Under the pieces are notes generated by a model. That model did no database searches. It had not been told where the DNA came from and saw only the letters and a list, made by a program, of their open reading frames with translations. This document shows positions 1 through 6,711 of a stretch of 64,000 nt of DNA, piece by piece. Within the stretch, counting starts at the first letter, position 1; each line of letters starts with the position of its first letter. Made by a program: the position numbers and the translations under genes. Where the stretch lies: contig NZ_JAQNDM010000002.1 of assembly GCF_028368975.1 (NCBI RefSeq), forward strand, positions 9,356,425-9,420,424, in the 5' to 3' direction. This DNA comes from Stigmatella ashevillena. Lineage in GTDB: Bacteria; Myxococcota; Myxococcia; Myxococcales; Myxococcaceae.

Positions 1-861
1 GAGGAGCTGTCGCGGGCCACCGCCAACGCGATGTCGATGGCGGTGCGCACGGTGCTGTTTCTCACGGCCCCCATCGTCGCCGGTGGGGCGGTCATCGCGG
101 GGCTGGTGGAGTTCCTCCAGGTGGGGGCGCTCTTCACCATGGATCCGTTGATTCCGAAGCTCGAGAAGCTCAACCCCATCCAGGGCATCAAGAACATCTT
201 CTCCAAGAAGACCGTGGTGGAGATGATCAAGAACCTGGTGAAAATCAGTGTCGCGGCCTACGTCGTTTTCGGCGTGGTGCGGGACATGATCGACATGCTG
301 GTCCAGACGGTGCGCATGGACACCTCGGGCCTGCTGGCGGTGATGGGAGAGATGGTCTACCGCGTCTGCACCCGCGTGGCGCTCGTCTTCCTGCTGTTCT
401 CCATTTTCGACATCTGGTGGCAGCGCAAGGCCTTCATGAAGGAAATGATGATGTCGAAGGACGACGTCAAGAAGGAGTACAAGGAGAGCGAAGGCGACCC
501 GCACCACAAGGCGCACCGCAAGCAGATGCACCAGGAGATCATGGAGGGGGCGCAGATGGAGGCCGTCAAGGACGCCGACGTCATCGTCACCAACCCCGAC
601 CACGTGGCGGTGGCCCTCCAGTACGATCGCAACAAGGACGCCGCGCCCCGGGTGCTGGCCAAAGGCATCGACTTCAAGGCCGAGCGCATCAAGGCGATTG
701 CCCGCGAGTCGGACGTGCCCACGCTGCGCAACGTGCCGCTGGCGCACGCGCTCCTGCGGGTGGAAGTGGGCCAGGACATTCCCGAGGAGCTGTACGACGC
801 GGTGGCCGAGGTCCTCAACTTTGTCTACGGGCTGAAGTCCGGGGCCGGGGCGCACCCGTGA
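1..861 (+). CDS. sctU: T3SS export switch protein SctU (5' end outside window)
   Basis: SctU (YscU/EscU, FlhB-like) is an inner-membrane protein of the T3SS export gate that switches substrate class after self-cleavage. The frame is open from base 1, so the N-terminus lies upstream; 286 residues are visible of a family length near 350. Counting from base 1, hydrophobic segments lie at about residues 11-38, 72-98 and 121-140. A charged linker follows, then the cytosolic domain with N-P-D-H at residues 198-201, where the family usually has NPTH. The Asn-Pro bond that is cut is kept; the third position is Asp instead of Thr. The tail [18 protein letters not shown] is typical of the family. A gene for a C-terminal-domain-only paralogue follows after 33 bases. 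The family call is confident. Confidence 0.93.
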   Translation, partial: EELSRATANAMSMAVRTVLFLTAPIVAGGAVIAGLVEFLQVGALFTMDPLIPKLEKLNPIQGIKNIFSKKTVVEMIKNLVKISVAAYVVFGVVRDMIDMLVQTVRMDTSGLLAVMGEMVYRVCTRVALVFLLFSIFDIWWQRKAFMKEMMMSKDDVKKEYKESEGDPHHKAHRKQMHQEIMEGAQMEAVKDADVIVTNPDHVAVALQYDRNKDAAPRVLAKGIDFKAERIKAIARESDVPTLRNVPLAHALLRVEVGQDIPEELYDAVAEVLNFVYGLKSGAGAHP

Positions 862-894
862 ACCCCCTGAAATCCGCTATCATCCGGAGCGACC

Positions 895-1176
895 ATGAGT
901 GACGAGGCGGAGATCGCGATCGCGCTGAAGTACAATCAGAACAATGACTCCGCGCCGCGCGTGGTGGCCAAGGGCATGCGCCTGAAGGCGGAGAAAATCC
1001 GGGAGATCGCCAAGCAATACAACATTCCCATCATGAAGAACCTCCCTCTGGCCAGCGCGCTGTACCGCGTCGACGTGGGCCAGGAAGTCCCCGAGGAGCT
1101 GTATGACGCGGTGGCCGAGGTCCTCAATTTCGTCTACGCGCTGCAGCAGGAACAGCAGGCGAGCGGGAAGCGTTGA
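895..1176 (+). CDS. Stand-alone SctU/FlhB C-terminal domain protein
   Basis: This 93-residue protein aligns along most of its length with the C-terminal cytosolic domain of the SctU just upstream (shared APRV-AKG, then [19 protein letters not shown]). It has no membrane segments and no NPxH site. Its residue 1 falls almost where the fragment released by SctU self-cleavage would begin, so it resembles a pre-cut SctU C-terminal fragment. Free FlhB C-domain proteins (FlhX/YlqH type) are known in flagellar systems. Here it may compete with, replace or modulate the SctU fragment at the export gate; that role is inferred. It starts at ATG after a CGGAGCG ribosome-binding stretch and is probably co-transcribed with sctU. 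Confidence 0.85.
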   Translation: MSDEAEIAIALKYNQNNDSAPRVVAKGMRLKAEKIREIAKQYNIPIMKNLPLASALYRVDVGQEVPEELYDAVAEVLNFVYALQQEQQASGKR

Positions 1177-1226
1177 GCGGGGACTGGACGGCAAGTCCCT
1201 TTCTGGAGTGAGGTGGGGTTCGCACC

Positions 1227-1706
1227 ATGGCTAAAATCAACAATCAACCCCCCAAAGCACCCCTCTGGCCCTGGGGAGGACCTCGCTCCGTTCGCGAGCG
1301 GCTCGTTGATACCTCTCAGGTTGACCGGAGAAAGCTGAAAAAGGCGGGCAACCCGAAAAACCCGGCATTGGCCTCGGCGGCCCTGCTGGATTTCATCGGG
1401 CCAGCGCACTCCTCGGAGGAGATGCGGTTGCCGACGCCGCCCAGCCCCCGGGGCAATGACGCGCCGCTCGAGGGCTTTACGGATCGCCCCCACCTGGAGA
1501 CGGTGTCCGAGCGCGGGGAGACGGACCAGCGTCGGCTGCTTGAGCGGGGGCTCAGCCGCATCAACGCGCCGCCGGACCGGATGGAGCGGCTCAAGGCATT
1601 GCTCCAGCGCGAGGCGCAGATGCTGACCCTGGTGGGACAGGTCCACTCGGAGGTGGAGGAGATCTACCGCCGCATGCGCGAGGAACAGAAGGACGAGGGG
1701 TATTAG
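1227..1706 (+). CDS. Unrecognised protein between sctU and a SycD-like chaperone
   Basis: I do not recognise this 159-residue protein. It is Pro/Arg/Lys-rich and probably disordered in its first 100 residues. The last 50 or so residues look helical and strongly charged (Glu/Arg-rich, ending in a short coiled-coil-like stretch and EGY). There is no signal peptide or membrane segment. Its stop is 4 bases before the next start, a TPR chaperone gene, which fits a chaperone-substrate or T3SS accessory pair. T3SS substrates often have disordered N-termini like this one, but that is only suggestive. Confidence 0.7.
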   Translation: MAKINNQPPKAPLWPWGGPRSVRERLVDTSQVDRRKLKKAGNPKNPALASAALLDFIGPAHSSEEMRLPTPPSPRGNDAPLEGFTDRPHLETVSERGETDQRRLLERGLSRINAPPDRMERLKALLQREAQMLTLVGQVHSEVEEIYRRMREEQKDEGY

Positions 1707-1710
1707 CCGC

Positions 1711-2187
1711 ATGGCCGCACCGGACTCCAACAGCCCTCAGGAAGAGGCGAAGCTCGTCGCGGCGCTGCAACGCTGGGCAGACGGCAAGGCCACCCTGCGC
1801 GATGTGCGGGGCTACTCGGACGAAGAGCTCTATGCCATCGCCAAGACGGCCTACTTCTTCTTCTATCAGGGGCGTCTGAACGAGGCGCGCACGCTCTTCC
1901 AAGGGCTGTACGCCATCAATCCGGCGGACTCCTACTTCGCCAAGGCCCTGGGGGTGGTGGAGCTGGCGTCCGGCAATGCCCAGGGCGCCCTGGCCGCCTA
2001 TGACGTGGCCATCAAGCTGTCCCCCAATGATGCGCAGGCGCACGTGGGCCGGGCCGAGGTGCGGCTGACCTTGGGGCAGAAGCCCCAGGCGGTGGAGGAT
2101 CTGCGCCGCGCCGTGTCACTCGTGCCTGAAGATGATCCTGTGGGGCGCAAGGCGGCGGCCATGGTGTCCACGCTGTCCAGGCGGTGA
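1711..2187 (+). CDS. TPR chaperone, SycD/LcrH-like (copy 1)
   Basis: This 158-residue all-helical TPR protein has the size and build of class II T3SS chaperones (SycD/LcrH/SicA), with an N-terminal helical region and about three tetratricopeptide repeats. The repeats run from about residues 45 to 150 (for example FYQGRLNEARTLFQGLYAIN, then SGNAQGALAAYDVAIKLSP). Such chaperones bind translocators in the cytosol before export; the needle chaperone SctG (PscG/YscG) is also TPR-like. Three paralogues occur in this window, at 4758, 7142 and 7620, sharing the pattern GRAEVRL-LG near the third repeat. The partner is unknown; the adjacent unrecognised genes are the obvious candidates. Confidence 0.85.
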   Translation: MAAPDSNSPQEEAKLVAALQRWADGKATLRDVRGYSDEELYAIAKTAYFFFYQGRLNEARTLFQGLYAINPADSYFAKALGVVELASGNAQGALAAYDVAIKLSPNDAQAHVGRAEVRLTLGQKPQAVEDLRRAVSLVPEDDPVGRKAAAMVSTLSRR

Positions 2188-2308
2188 TTTCAGCCGTCTT
2201 CGCCAGAGGGGGCCGCACGGTTCCCCTTGCTCCGAGAATCCCTGTTCTTGGTAATATTCTCTCGGACTTGTATCGAGCACTCCGTTTACCCCTGAAGAGG
2301 ATCTCTCA

Positions 2309-2905
2309 ATGTCGAACGCAAAGAATCCGGCGGCTCCCGCCTTTCCTCCTGAGCCTCCCGAACTGGCTGCGGAACGTGATCGCCTGTTGCCCGAACTGGA
2401 GAAGCAGGCCAAGGCGGCCACGGGGACGGTTCAGTCCGTGCTGCGCAAGCTGCACGAGCTGATGGCGCACACCCGGCCGGGAGCTCCGTTCGACATTCAA
2501 ATCTACGGGGACGTGAAGACCGCGTTCGAGCGGTTCATGAAGGACCCAGTTCTGCCGCCGCCGCCCGTCATCATGCAGTGTGTGGAGTTCATGCAGAAGC
2601 GCCTGGTGGCGTTCGGGTTCACCGGCCAGATGCAGCTGCCCCCGGGCGCGCCCCCGGTTCCTGCGGGGTTGGTGGACACCTCCGTGAGCGCCGCGCCGGT
2701 GGTTCCGCCCCCTCCGGCGGCCCAGACCTCTTCTCCGGGCGGTATCAAGGATGGCTTCGAGGGCTCGTCGAAGCGCTCGTTGCAGATCAACCCGGAGGCC
2801 GCGGTTCCTCCTCCCGGCAGCGGCGAGGAGAAGGCGGAGCAGCAGAAGCTCGAGTCCTTCAAGGCGTGGATGAAGAATCCGAACGTCGGCAAAGTGAAGG
2901 GCTAG
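2309..2905 (+). CDS. Unrecognised Pro-rich protein, possible T3SS substrate
   Basis: I do not recognise this 198-residue protein. The N-terminus is Pro/Ala-rich, residues 20-115 or so look helical, and residues 115-175 are a Pro/Ser/Gly-rich linker. The last 25 residues are charged and helical (KLESFKAWMKNPNVGKVKG). There is no signal peptide or membrane helix. It begins after AGAGGATCTCTCA and lies between a SycD-like chaperone gene and the first needle-like gene. A secreted substrate or a needle-associated factor is plausible from context only. Confidence 0.7.
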   Translation: MSNAKNPAAPAFPPEPPELAAERDRLLPELEKQAKAATGTVQSVLRKLHELMAHTRPGAPFDIQIYGDVKTAFERFMKDPVLPPPPVIMQCVEFMQKRLVAFGFTGQMQLPPGAPPVPAGLVDTSVSAAPVVPPPPAAQTSSPGGIKDGFEGSSKRSLQINPEAAVPPPGSGEEKAEQQKLESFKAWMKNPNVGKVKG

Positions 2906-2945
2906 TCCGTCCTCTTCCTGATCGGAAATGATCCTGAAAAAGGGA

Positions 2946-2976
2946 GGAAACTCCCGCCAGGAGCCGCCGATAATCA
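2946..2976 (+). promoter_or_regulatory. Promoter-like box of needle gene copy 1
   Basis: GGAAACTC, 14 bases, then CGATAATCA, ending 59 bases before the sctF1 ATG. The layout (GGAAAC, 16 bases, CGATAAT) resembles an ECF-type sigma factor promoter. The same box with identical spacing occurs before all five needle genes and the DUF1521 gene. The sequence GATCCTGAAAA just upstream is also shared with copy 5 and, with one change, copy 4. Confidence 0.7.
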
Positions 2977-3035
2977 GGTCATAGAAGTTACTTCTTCTTC
3001 CTACAATCCCATTTCGAAAGTTCAAGGGTACATCC

Positions 3036-3254
3036 ATGTCGATCAACGGAATCGTGAACCAGGTGGCCGGCGGAGTTCGTGGCAACACCGCGACGGAGAA
3101 CCAGTGGATCGCGAACGCGCCCCCTGAGATGCAGGGCCAGATGAAGGCGCAGCTGGAGATGCAGAAGATGCAGGAGATGGTGCAGCTGATCACGCAGATG
3201 ATGAAGGCGATGCACGAGATGTCGATGAGCATCATCCGCAACATCGGCGGGTAA
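3036..3254 (+). CDS. sctF: T3SS needle subunit-like protein, copy 1
   Basis: This 72-residue protein has a short N-terminal helix, a turn at NAPPEMQ (residues 27-33) and a long Met/Gln-rich helix ending SIIRNIGG. Length, helix-turn-helix layout, a Lys-Ala-Gln pattern starting the second helix and a C-terminal Ile-Ile-x-x-Ile fit SctF needle proteins. From memory the closest is the SsaG/EscF branch. Needle subunits polymerise into the hollow extracellular needle. The protein is identical to copies at 5379, 5828, 6269 and 6712. At the DNA level it differs from copies 2-4 by one silent change (ATC for ATT). It has its own promoter box and terminator. The family call rests on pattern, not a search. 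Confidence 0.8.
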   Translation: MSINGIVNQVAGGVRGNTATENQWIANAPPEMQGQMKAQLEMQKMQEMVQLITQMMKAMHEMSMSIIRNIGG

Positions 3255-3279
3255 TTCGGACAGCAGCAGTTGCATCAAG

Positions 3280-3321
3280 ACCGGCTTCGCGCGGGCCTTC
3301 GGGCCATGTCGCGGAGCCGGT
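3280..3321 (+). terminator. Hairpin terminator of needle gene copy 1
   Basis: 12-bp arms ACCGGCTTCGCG / CGCGGAGCCGGT (one G-T wobble) enclose a second small hairpin GGCC-TTCG-GGCC; TCCGCTTTG follows. The same element lies 25 bases after the stop codon of copies 1-4. Confidence 0.65.
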
Positions 3322-3421
3322 TCCGCTTTGCGGGCCTGGGGGGCGCCCATGGGCCCTGACGGACGTGGCGCGGGCCTGCTCTCCCCTCCAGGTTGCAGCC
3401 GGCACATTTTCGGAGTGAAGT

Positions 3422-3452
3422 GGAAACTCGAAAATAGGGCGTGCGATAATCA
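3422..3452 (+). promoter_or_regulatory. Promoter-like box of the DUF1521 gene
   Basis: GGAAACTC, 14 bases, CGATAATCA, the same boxes and spacing as the needle genes, although the surrounding DNA is unrelated. Conservation of only the two boxes outside a duplicated block is good evidence that they are functional. The ATG of the gene is 100 bases downstream. Confidence 0.72.
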
Positions 3453-3552
3453 TTTCAAGCCTCTCCGGTGGAGCGGGGCGCCGCGGTAACGCGGAGGGCA
3501 TGATGCCCCCAGGAATCCTGCTCCCACCTGACCAAACCGAAGGAGAAAAACC

Positions 3553-4671
3553 ATGTCTACCAAGTCTGTCGGAGCGAACATCCCGAACGTGAACGCCTGG
3601 GGCGCCGGCCTGAAGAGCGGACTCAGCGCGACCGATGCTCAGCTTGTGAAGACCGCTGTCGCGACCCTGGGCGAGTTCGCCAAGGCCGCTGCCTCGACGC
3701 TCGACCAACTGTCGAAGACCGCCACCACCGGCGCCGCGGCCCCCACGGCGACGGCCACGGGTGCCCAGACGGACGCCCTGGACTGGGGTGGTGGCGCCAA
3801 GTCCCTGAACGACGTCTTCAACCTGGCGCTCAACGGCGCTCCCTCTTCTCCGACCCCGGGCGACTCCGCTCACCCGTCGGGCAGCCTGAAGACGGACCCC
3901 AAGACGGGCGTCGTCACCACCCCGGGCGGCTACAAGATCGAGGCCACGGGCCAGTTCGACTGGAAGATCACCGGTCCGGACGGCAAGGAGACCAAGGTGT
4001 GGGGCGATCCGCACGTGGCCGAGGGCGACGGCGGCACCTGGGACTTCAAGCGTGACAGCACCTTCGTGCTGGGCGACGGCACGCGCATCAACGTCACCAC
4101 CAAGCCCTACGGCAACGGCATGACGGTGACCGGCGGCCTGGACATCATCTCCGGCAACGACCGTGTGCAGGTCACGGACATCGACAAGGGCAAGGGCAAG
4201 ACCGGCCCGGTGACGGCGGACGGCTACGCCAACGTCAACAGCTTCGGTGGCAAGGACGTGTTCGTCATGGGCAAGGAGACCGATGACTGGTCCTTCCAGG
4301 GCAAGGAGATCGTCGGCAGCAACAACGGCGGCGAGTCCTTCAAGCTCGGCAATGACCTGGCCCCCGGCACCCCCAAGCCGACCAACCCGACGACCAAGCC
4401 GGCCCCGGGCAACAAGTTCGAGCAGCTGGCGGACCTCTTCAAGGCGCTGTCGAAGGTGTTCGACTCGCTGAAGAACCTCTCGGACGTGCTCGGTCGCCGC
4501 AACGGCCAGGACGGTGGCGTGCAGGCCCCGGGCCGTGGCCCCTGGCTGAACCGCCGTCAGGGCGCGCTGGAGAAGTCCTTCTCGCAGATCGGCCGCATGC
4601 TGGACACGGCCCTGCGGTTCCAGAACCTGAGCAGCGGCATCCAGACCAACCGCAACCACTTCCTGGCCTGA
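3553..4671 (+). CDS. DUF1521 self-cleaving-domain protein, predicted T3SS substrate
   Basis: This 372-residue protein has no signal peptide. The N-terminal third is Ala/Thr-rich and partly helical. Residues from about 120 to 275 form a beta-rich domain containing W-G-D-P-H-V at residues 150-155, then G-D-G-G-T-W-D-F-K. That matches DUF1521, the metal-ion-inducible autocleavage domain of the rhizobial T3SS effector NopE1, which cuts between Asp and Pro of GDPHVD when Ca2+ is bound. Here the residue after Val is Ala rather than Asp; predicted cleavage is D152/P153. The C-terminal 90 residues are helical and basic. It shares its promoter box with the needle genes and precedes a SycD-like gene, supporting an exported effector or tip/translocator role (inferred). 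Confidence 0.85.
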   Translation: MSTKSVGANIPNVNAWGAGLKSGLSATDAQLVKTAVATLGEFAKAAASTLDQLSKTATTGAAAPTATATGAQTDALDWGGGAKSLNDVFNLALNGAPSSPTPGDSAHPSGSLKTDPKTGVVTTPGGYKIEATGQFDWKITGPDGKETKVWGDPHVAEGDGGTWDFKRDSTFVLGDGTRINVTTKPYGNGMTVTGGLDIISGNDRVQVTDIDKGKGKTGPVTADGYANVNSFGGKDVFVMGKETDDWSFQGKEIVGSNNGGESFKLGNDLAPGTPKPTNPTTKPAPGNKFEQLADLFKALSKVFDSLKNLSDVLGRRNGQDGGVQAPGRGPWLNRRQGALEKSFSQIGRMLDTALRFQNLSSGIQTNRNHFLA

Positions 4672-4698
4672 TAGCCGTATAGTCCTGAAGCTTCCGAA

Positions 4699-4732
4699 GG
4701 GAGGTGGGTACGCAACCGCGTGCCTACCTCCC
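4699..4732 (+). terminator. Hairpin terminator after the DUF1521 gene
   Basis: 15-base arms (GGGAGGTGGGTACGC and GCGTGCCTACCTCCC, two G-T wobbles) around an AACC loop. It ends the DUF1521 transcript and covers the upstream GTG at 4704, which argues against that codon as the start of the next gene. Confidence 0.6.
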
Positions 4733-4757
4733 ATCGTCATTTCTGCAGGAGGAAACT

Positions 4758-5255
4758 TTGAGCGATAAAACCCAAGAGAAGCCTCAGTCCACCACCCGCG
4801 ACCTGTCCCAGGAGGATGCGGAGCGACTCATCGGTGGTGAAATCACGCCAGGCGAGTTCCTCGGCCTTTCCCCCGAGCGGCTCTACAAGATCGCGACGCT
4901 GGGCCATGGGATGTTGAAGTCGGGCCAGCTGCAACAGGCCCTGGAGATTTTCGAGGGTCTGACCGCGGCCTCGCCCTATGACAGCGTCTTCCACTGTCAC
5001 CTGGCCGCGACCCTGGCGCGGCTGGAGCGCTTCGATGAAGCGAAGAGTTCCTACACTCGGTCTCTCGAGCTCAACATTGCCAATGTGGACTCGCTCGTTG
5101 GCCGGGGAGAGTTGTACCTCCGCGAGAGCAAGCTTCCCGAGGCGCTCAAGGACATCCAGGCCGCCCTGACGCTGGATCCCAAGGCAGAGAGGGATACGAC
5201 CAAGCGTGCACGTGCCACCCTGTTGGTGCTCCAGCGGATGGCAGAGGGCAAGTGA
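4758..5255 (+). CDS. TPR chaperone, SycD/SctG-like (copy 2)
   Basis: This 165-residue TPR protein has about three repeats between residues 45 and 150 (HGMLKSGQLQQALEIFEGLT, RLERFDEAKSSYTRSLELN, RESKLPEALKDIQAALTLDP). I chose the TTG at 4758 because AGGAGG lies at 4747-4752 just before it; an in-frame GTG at 4704 lies inside a hairpin and lacks proper spacing. The charged N-terminal 30 residues precede the TPR core. It sits between the DUF1521 gene and four needle-like genes, so it may chaperone either. TPR-type SctG proteins do hold needle subunits in other T3SSs, but the pairing is inferred. Confidence 0.83.
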   Translation: MSDKTQEKPQSTTRDLSQEDAERLIGGEITPGEFLGLSPERLYKIATLGHGMLKSGQLQQALEIFEGLTAASPYDSVFHCHLAATLARLERFDEAKSSYTRSLELNIANVDSLVGRGELYLRESKLPEALKDIQAALTLDPKAERDTTKRARATLLVLQRMAEGK

Positions 5256-5290
5256 GTCGGCCCCTCCCCAAAAAAATCTGAAAAAGGGGA

Positions 5291-5321
5291 GGAAACTCCT
5301 GCGGGGGTAGGCCGATAATCA
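5291..5321 (+). promoter_or_regulatory. Promoter-like box of needle gene copy 2
   Basis: GGAAACTC-N14-CGATAATCA, ending 57 bases before the ATG. The spacer is GC-rich and the -35-like part lies in a small GGAG-GAAA-CTCC dyad. Confidence 0.7.
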
Positions 5322-5378
5322 GGGTGTACAGGTTGTTGCTTCCCCCCTTCCAACCCTTCAGAACCAAGGATACCCCCC

Positions 5379-5597
5379 ATGTCGATCAACGGAATCGTGA
5401 ACCAGGTGGCCGGCGGAGTTCGTGGCAACACCGCGACGGAGAACCAGTGGATTGCGAACGCGCCCCCTGAGATGCAGGGCCAGATGAAGGCGCAGCTGGA
5501 GATGCAGAAGATGCAGGAGATGGTGCAGCTGATCACGCAGATGATGAAGGCGATGCACGAGATGTCGATGAGCATCATCCGCAACATCGGCGGGTAA
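5379..5597 (+). CDS. sctF: T3SS needle subunit-like protein, copy 2
   Basis: The 72-residue product is identical to copy 1 (3036). The DNA is identical to copies 3 and 4. Only one silent position separates it from copy 1 and two from copy 5. It starts at ATG after AAGGATACCCCCC. Being the first of three tandem units with its own promoter and terminator, it is probably transcribed as a single-gene unit. Confidence 0.8.
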   Translation: MSINGIVNQVAGGVRGNTATENQWIANAPPEMQGQMKAQLEMQKMQEMVQLITQMMKAMHEMSMSIIRNIGG

Positions 5598-5622
5598 TTC
5601 GGACAGCAGCAGTTGCATCAAG

Positions 5623-5664
5623 ACCGGCTTCGCGCGGGCCTTCGGGCCATGTCGCGGAGCCGGT
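5623..5664 (+). terminator. Hairpin terminator of needle gene copy 2
   Basis: Same nested hairpin as after copy 1: ACCGGCTTCGCG / CGCGGAGCCGGT with an internal GGCC-TTCG-GGCC. Confidence 0.65.
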
Positions 5665-5740
5665 TCCGCTTTGCGGGCTTGGAACACCACGGAGGCATCG
5701 CCCCCCAAGAGCGTCCTGTGGAAAAATCTGAAAAAGGGGA

Positions 5741-5771
5741 GGAAACTCCTGCGGGGGTAGGCCGATAATCA
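5741..5771 (+). promoter_or_regulatory. Promoter-like box of needle gene copy 3
   Basis: GGAAACTC-N14-CGATAATCA, ending 56 bases before the ATG at 5828. Confidence 0.7.
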
Positions 5772-5827
5772 GGGTGTACAGGTTGTTGCTTCCCCCTTCC
5801 AACCCTTCAGAACCGAGGATACCCCCC

Positions 5828-6046
5828 ATGTCGATCAACGGAATCGTGAACCAGGTGGCCGGCGGAGTTCGTGGCAACACCGCGACGGAGAACCAGTGGA
5901 TTGCGAACGCGCCCCCTGAGATGCAGGGCCAGATGAAGGCGCAGCTGGAGATGCAGAAGATGCAGGAGATGGTGCAGCTGATCACGCAGATGATGAAGGC
6001 GATGCACGAGATGTCGATGAGCATCATCCGCAACATCGGCGGGTAA
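5828..6046 (+). CDS. sctF: T3SS needle subunit-like protein, copy 3
   Basis: Product identical to the other four copies, and DNA identical to copies 2 and 4. I place the start at the ATG preceded by GAGGATACCCCCC. An in-frame upstream ATG at 5774 would add 18 residues but lies inside the transcribed leader, just after the promoter box, and has no matching extension in copies 1 and 5. Confidence 0.8.
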   Translation: MSINGIVNQVAGGVRGNTATENQWIANAPPEMQGQMKAQLEMQKMQEMVQLITQMMKAMHEMSMSIIRNIGG

Positions 6047-6071
6047 TTCGGACAGCAGCAGTTGCATCAAG

Positions 6072-6113
6072 ACCGGCTTCGCGCGGGCCTTCGGGCCATG
6101 TCGCGGAGCCGGT
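6072..6113 (+). terminator. Hairpin terminator of needle gene copy 3
   Basis: Identical to the hairpin after copies 1 and 2. Confidence 0.65.
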
Positions 6114-6181
6114 TCCGCTTTGCGGGCTTGGAACACCACGGAGGCATCGCCCCCCACCTCGAAATGATCCTGAGAAGGGGA

Positions 6182-6212
6182 GGAAACTCCTGCGGGGGTA
6201 GGCCGATAATCA
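6182..6212 (+). promoter_or_regulatory. Promoter-like box of needle gene copy 4
   Basis: GGAAACTC-N14-CGATAATCA, ending 56 bases before the ATG at 6269. It has the GATCCTGAGAAG upstream sequence of the copy 1/5 type rather than that of copies 2 and 3, a sign of recombination between units. Confidence 0.7.
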
Positions 6213-6268
6213 GGGTGTACAGGTTGTTGCTTCCCCCTTCCAACCCTTCAGAACCAAGGATACCCCCC

Positions 6269-6487
6269 ATGTCGATCAACGGAATCGTGAACCAGGTGGC
6301 CGGCGGAGTTCGTGGCAACACCGCGACGGAGAACCAGTGGATTGCGAACGCGCCCCCTGAGATGCAGGGCCAGATGAAGGCGCAGCTGGAGATGCAGAAG
6401 ATGCAGGAGATGGTGCAGCTGATCACGCAGATGATGAAGGCGATGCACGAGATGTCGATGAGCATCATCCGCAACATCGGCGGGTAA
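6269..6487 (+). CDS. sctF: T3SS needle subunit-like protein, copy 4
   Basis: Product identical to the other copies, and DNA identical to copies 2 and 3. ATG start after AAGGATACCCCCC. A longer in-frame reading from 6062 crosses the previous terminator and this gene's promoter box, so it is rejected. Confidence 0.8.
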   Translation: MSINGIVNQVAGGVRGNTATENQWIANAPPEMQGQMKAQLEMQKMQEMVQLITQMMKAMHEMSMSIIRNIGG

Positions 6488-6512
6488 TTCGGACAGCAGC
6501 AGTTGCATCAAG

Positions 6513-6554
6513 ACCGGCTTCGCGCGGGCCTTCGGGCCATGTCGCGGAGCCGGT
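6513..6554 (+). terminator. Hairpin terminator of needle gene copy 4
   Basis: Identical to the hairpin after copies 1-3. Confidence 0.65.
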
Positions 6555-6623
6555 TCCGCTTTGCGGGCTTGGAACACCACGGAGGCATCGCCCTCCACCC
6601 CGAAATGATCCTGAAAAGGGGGA

Positions 6624-6654
6624 GGAAACTTCCGCTGAGGCCAGCGGATAATCA
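6624..6654 (+). promoter_or_regulatory. Promoter-like box of needle gene copy 5
   Basis: GGAAACTT-N14-GGATAATCA, same spacing with two base changes from the others, ending 57 bases before the ATG. The leader after it (GTCATAGAAGGTACTTCTTCTTCC) matches that of copy 1, not copies 2-4. Confidence 0.68.
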
Positions 6655-6711
6655 TGTCATAGAAGGTACTTCTTCTTCCTACCCCCCTTTGAAAGTTCGA
6701 GGATACCCACC

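Larger units (their letters stand above)
5271..6603 (+). repeat. Three direct tandem repeats (about 445 bp) carrying needle copies 2-4
   Basis: Promoter region, needle gene, terminator and spacer (GGAACACCACGGAGGCATCGCC) are repeated three times with spacings of 449 and 441 bases between start codons. The units are almost identical even outside the gene; copy 2 has one extra C in its leader. This indicates recent tandem duplication. Copies 1 and 5 share the coding sequence and promoter boxes, but their leaders differ, and copy 5 also differs in its trailer. Confidence 0.92.

Noticed and set aside
4704-4757. GTG 4704 as start of the second TPR gene
   Set aside because: It lies in a 15-bp terminator hairpin and lacks a spaced ribosome-binding site; TTG 4758 follows AGGAGG.
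4745-4774. Another GGAAACT...CGATAA promoter box
   Set aside because: The spacing is only a few bases and the bases are the ribosome-binding site and first codons of the TPR gene; chance likeness.
5773-6487. Longer readings that extend needle copies 3 and 4 upstream (90 and 141 residues)
   Set aside because: The extensions cross the promoter boxes and, for copy 4, the previous terminator. They are absent in copies 1, 2 and 5; the 72-residue form has the same start context in all five.
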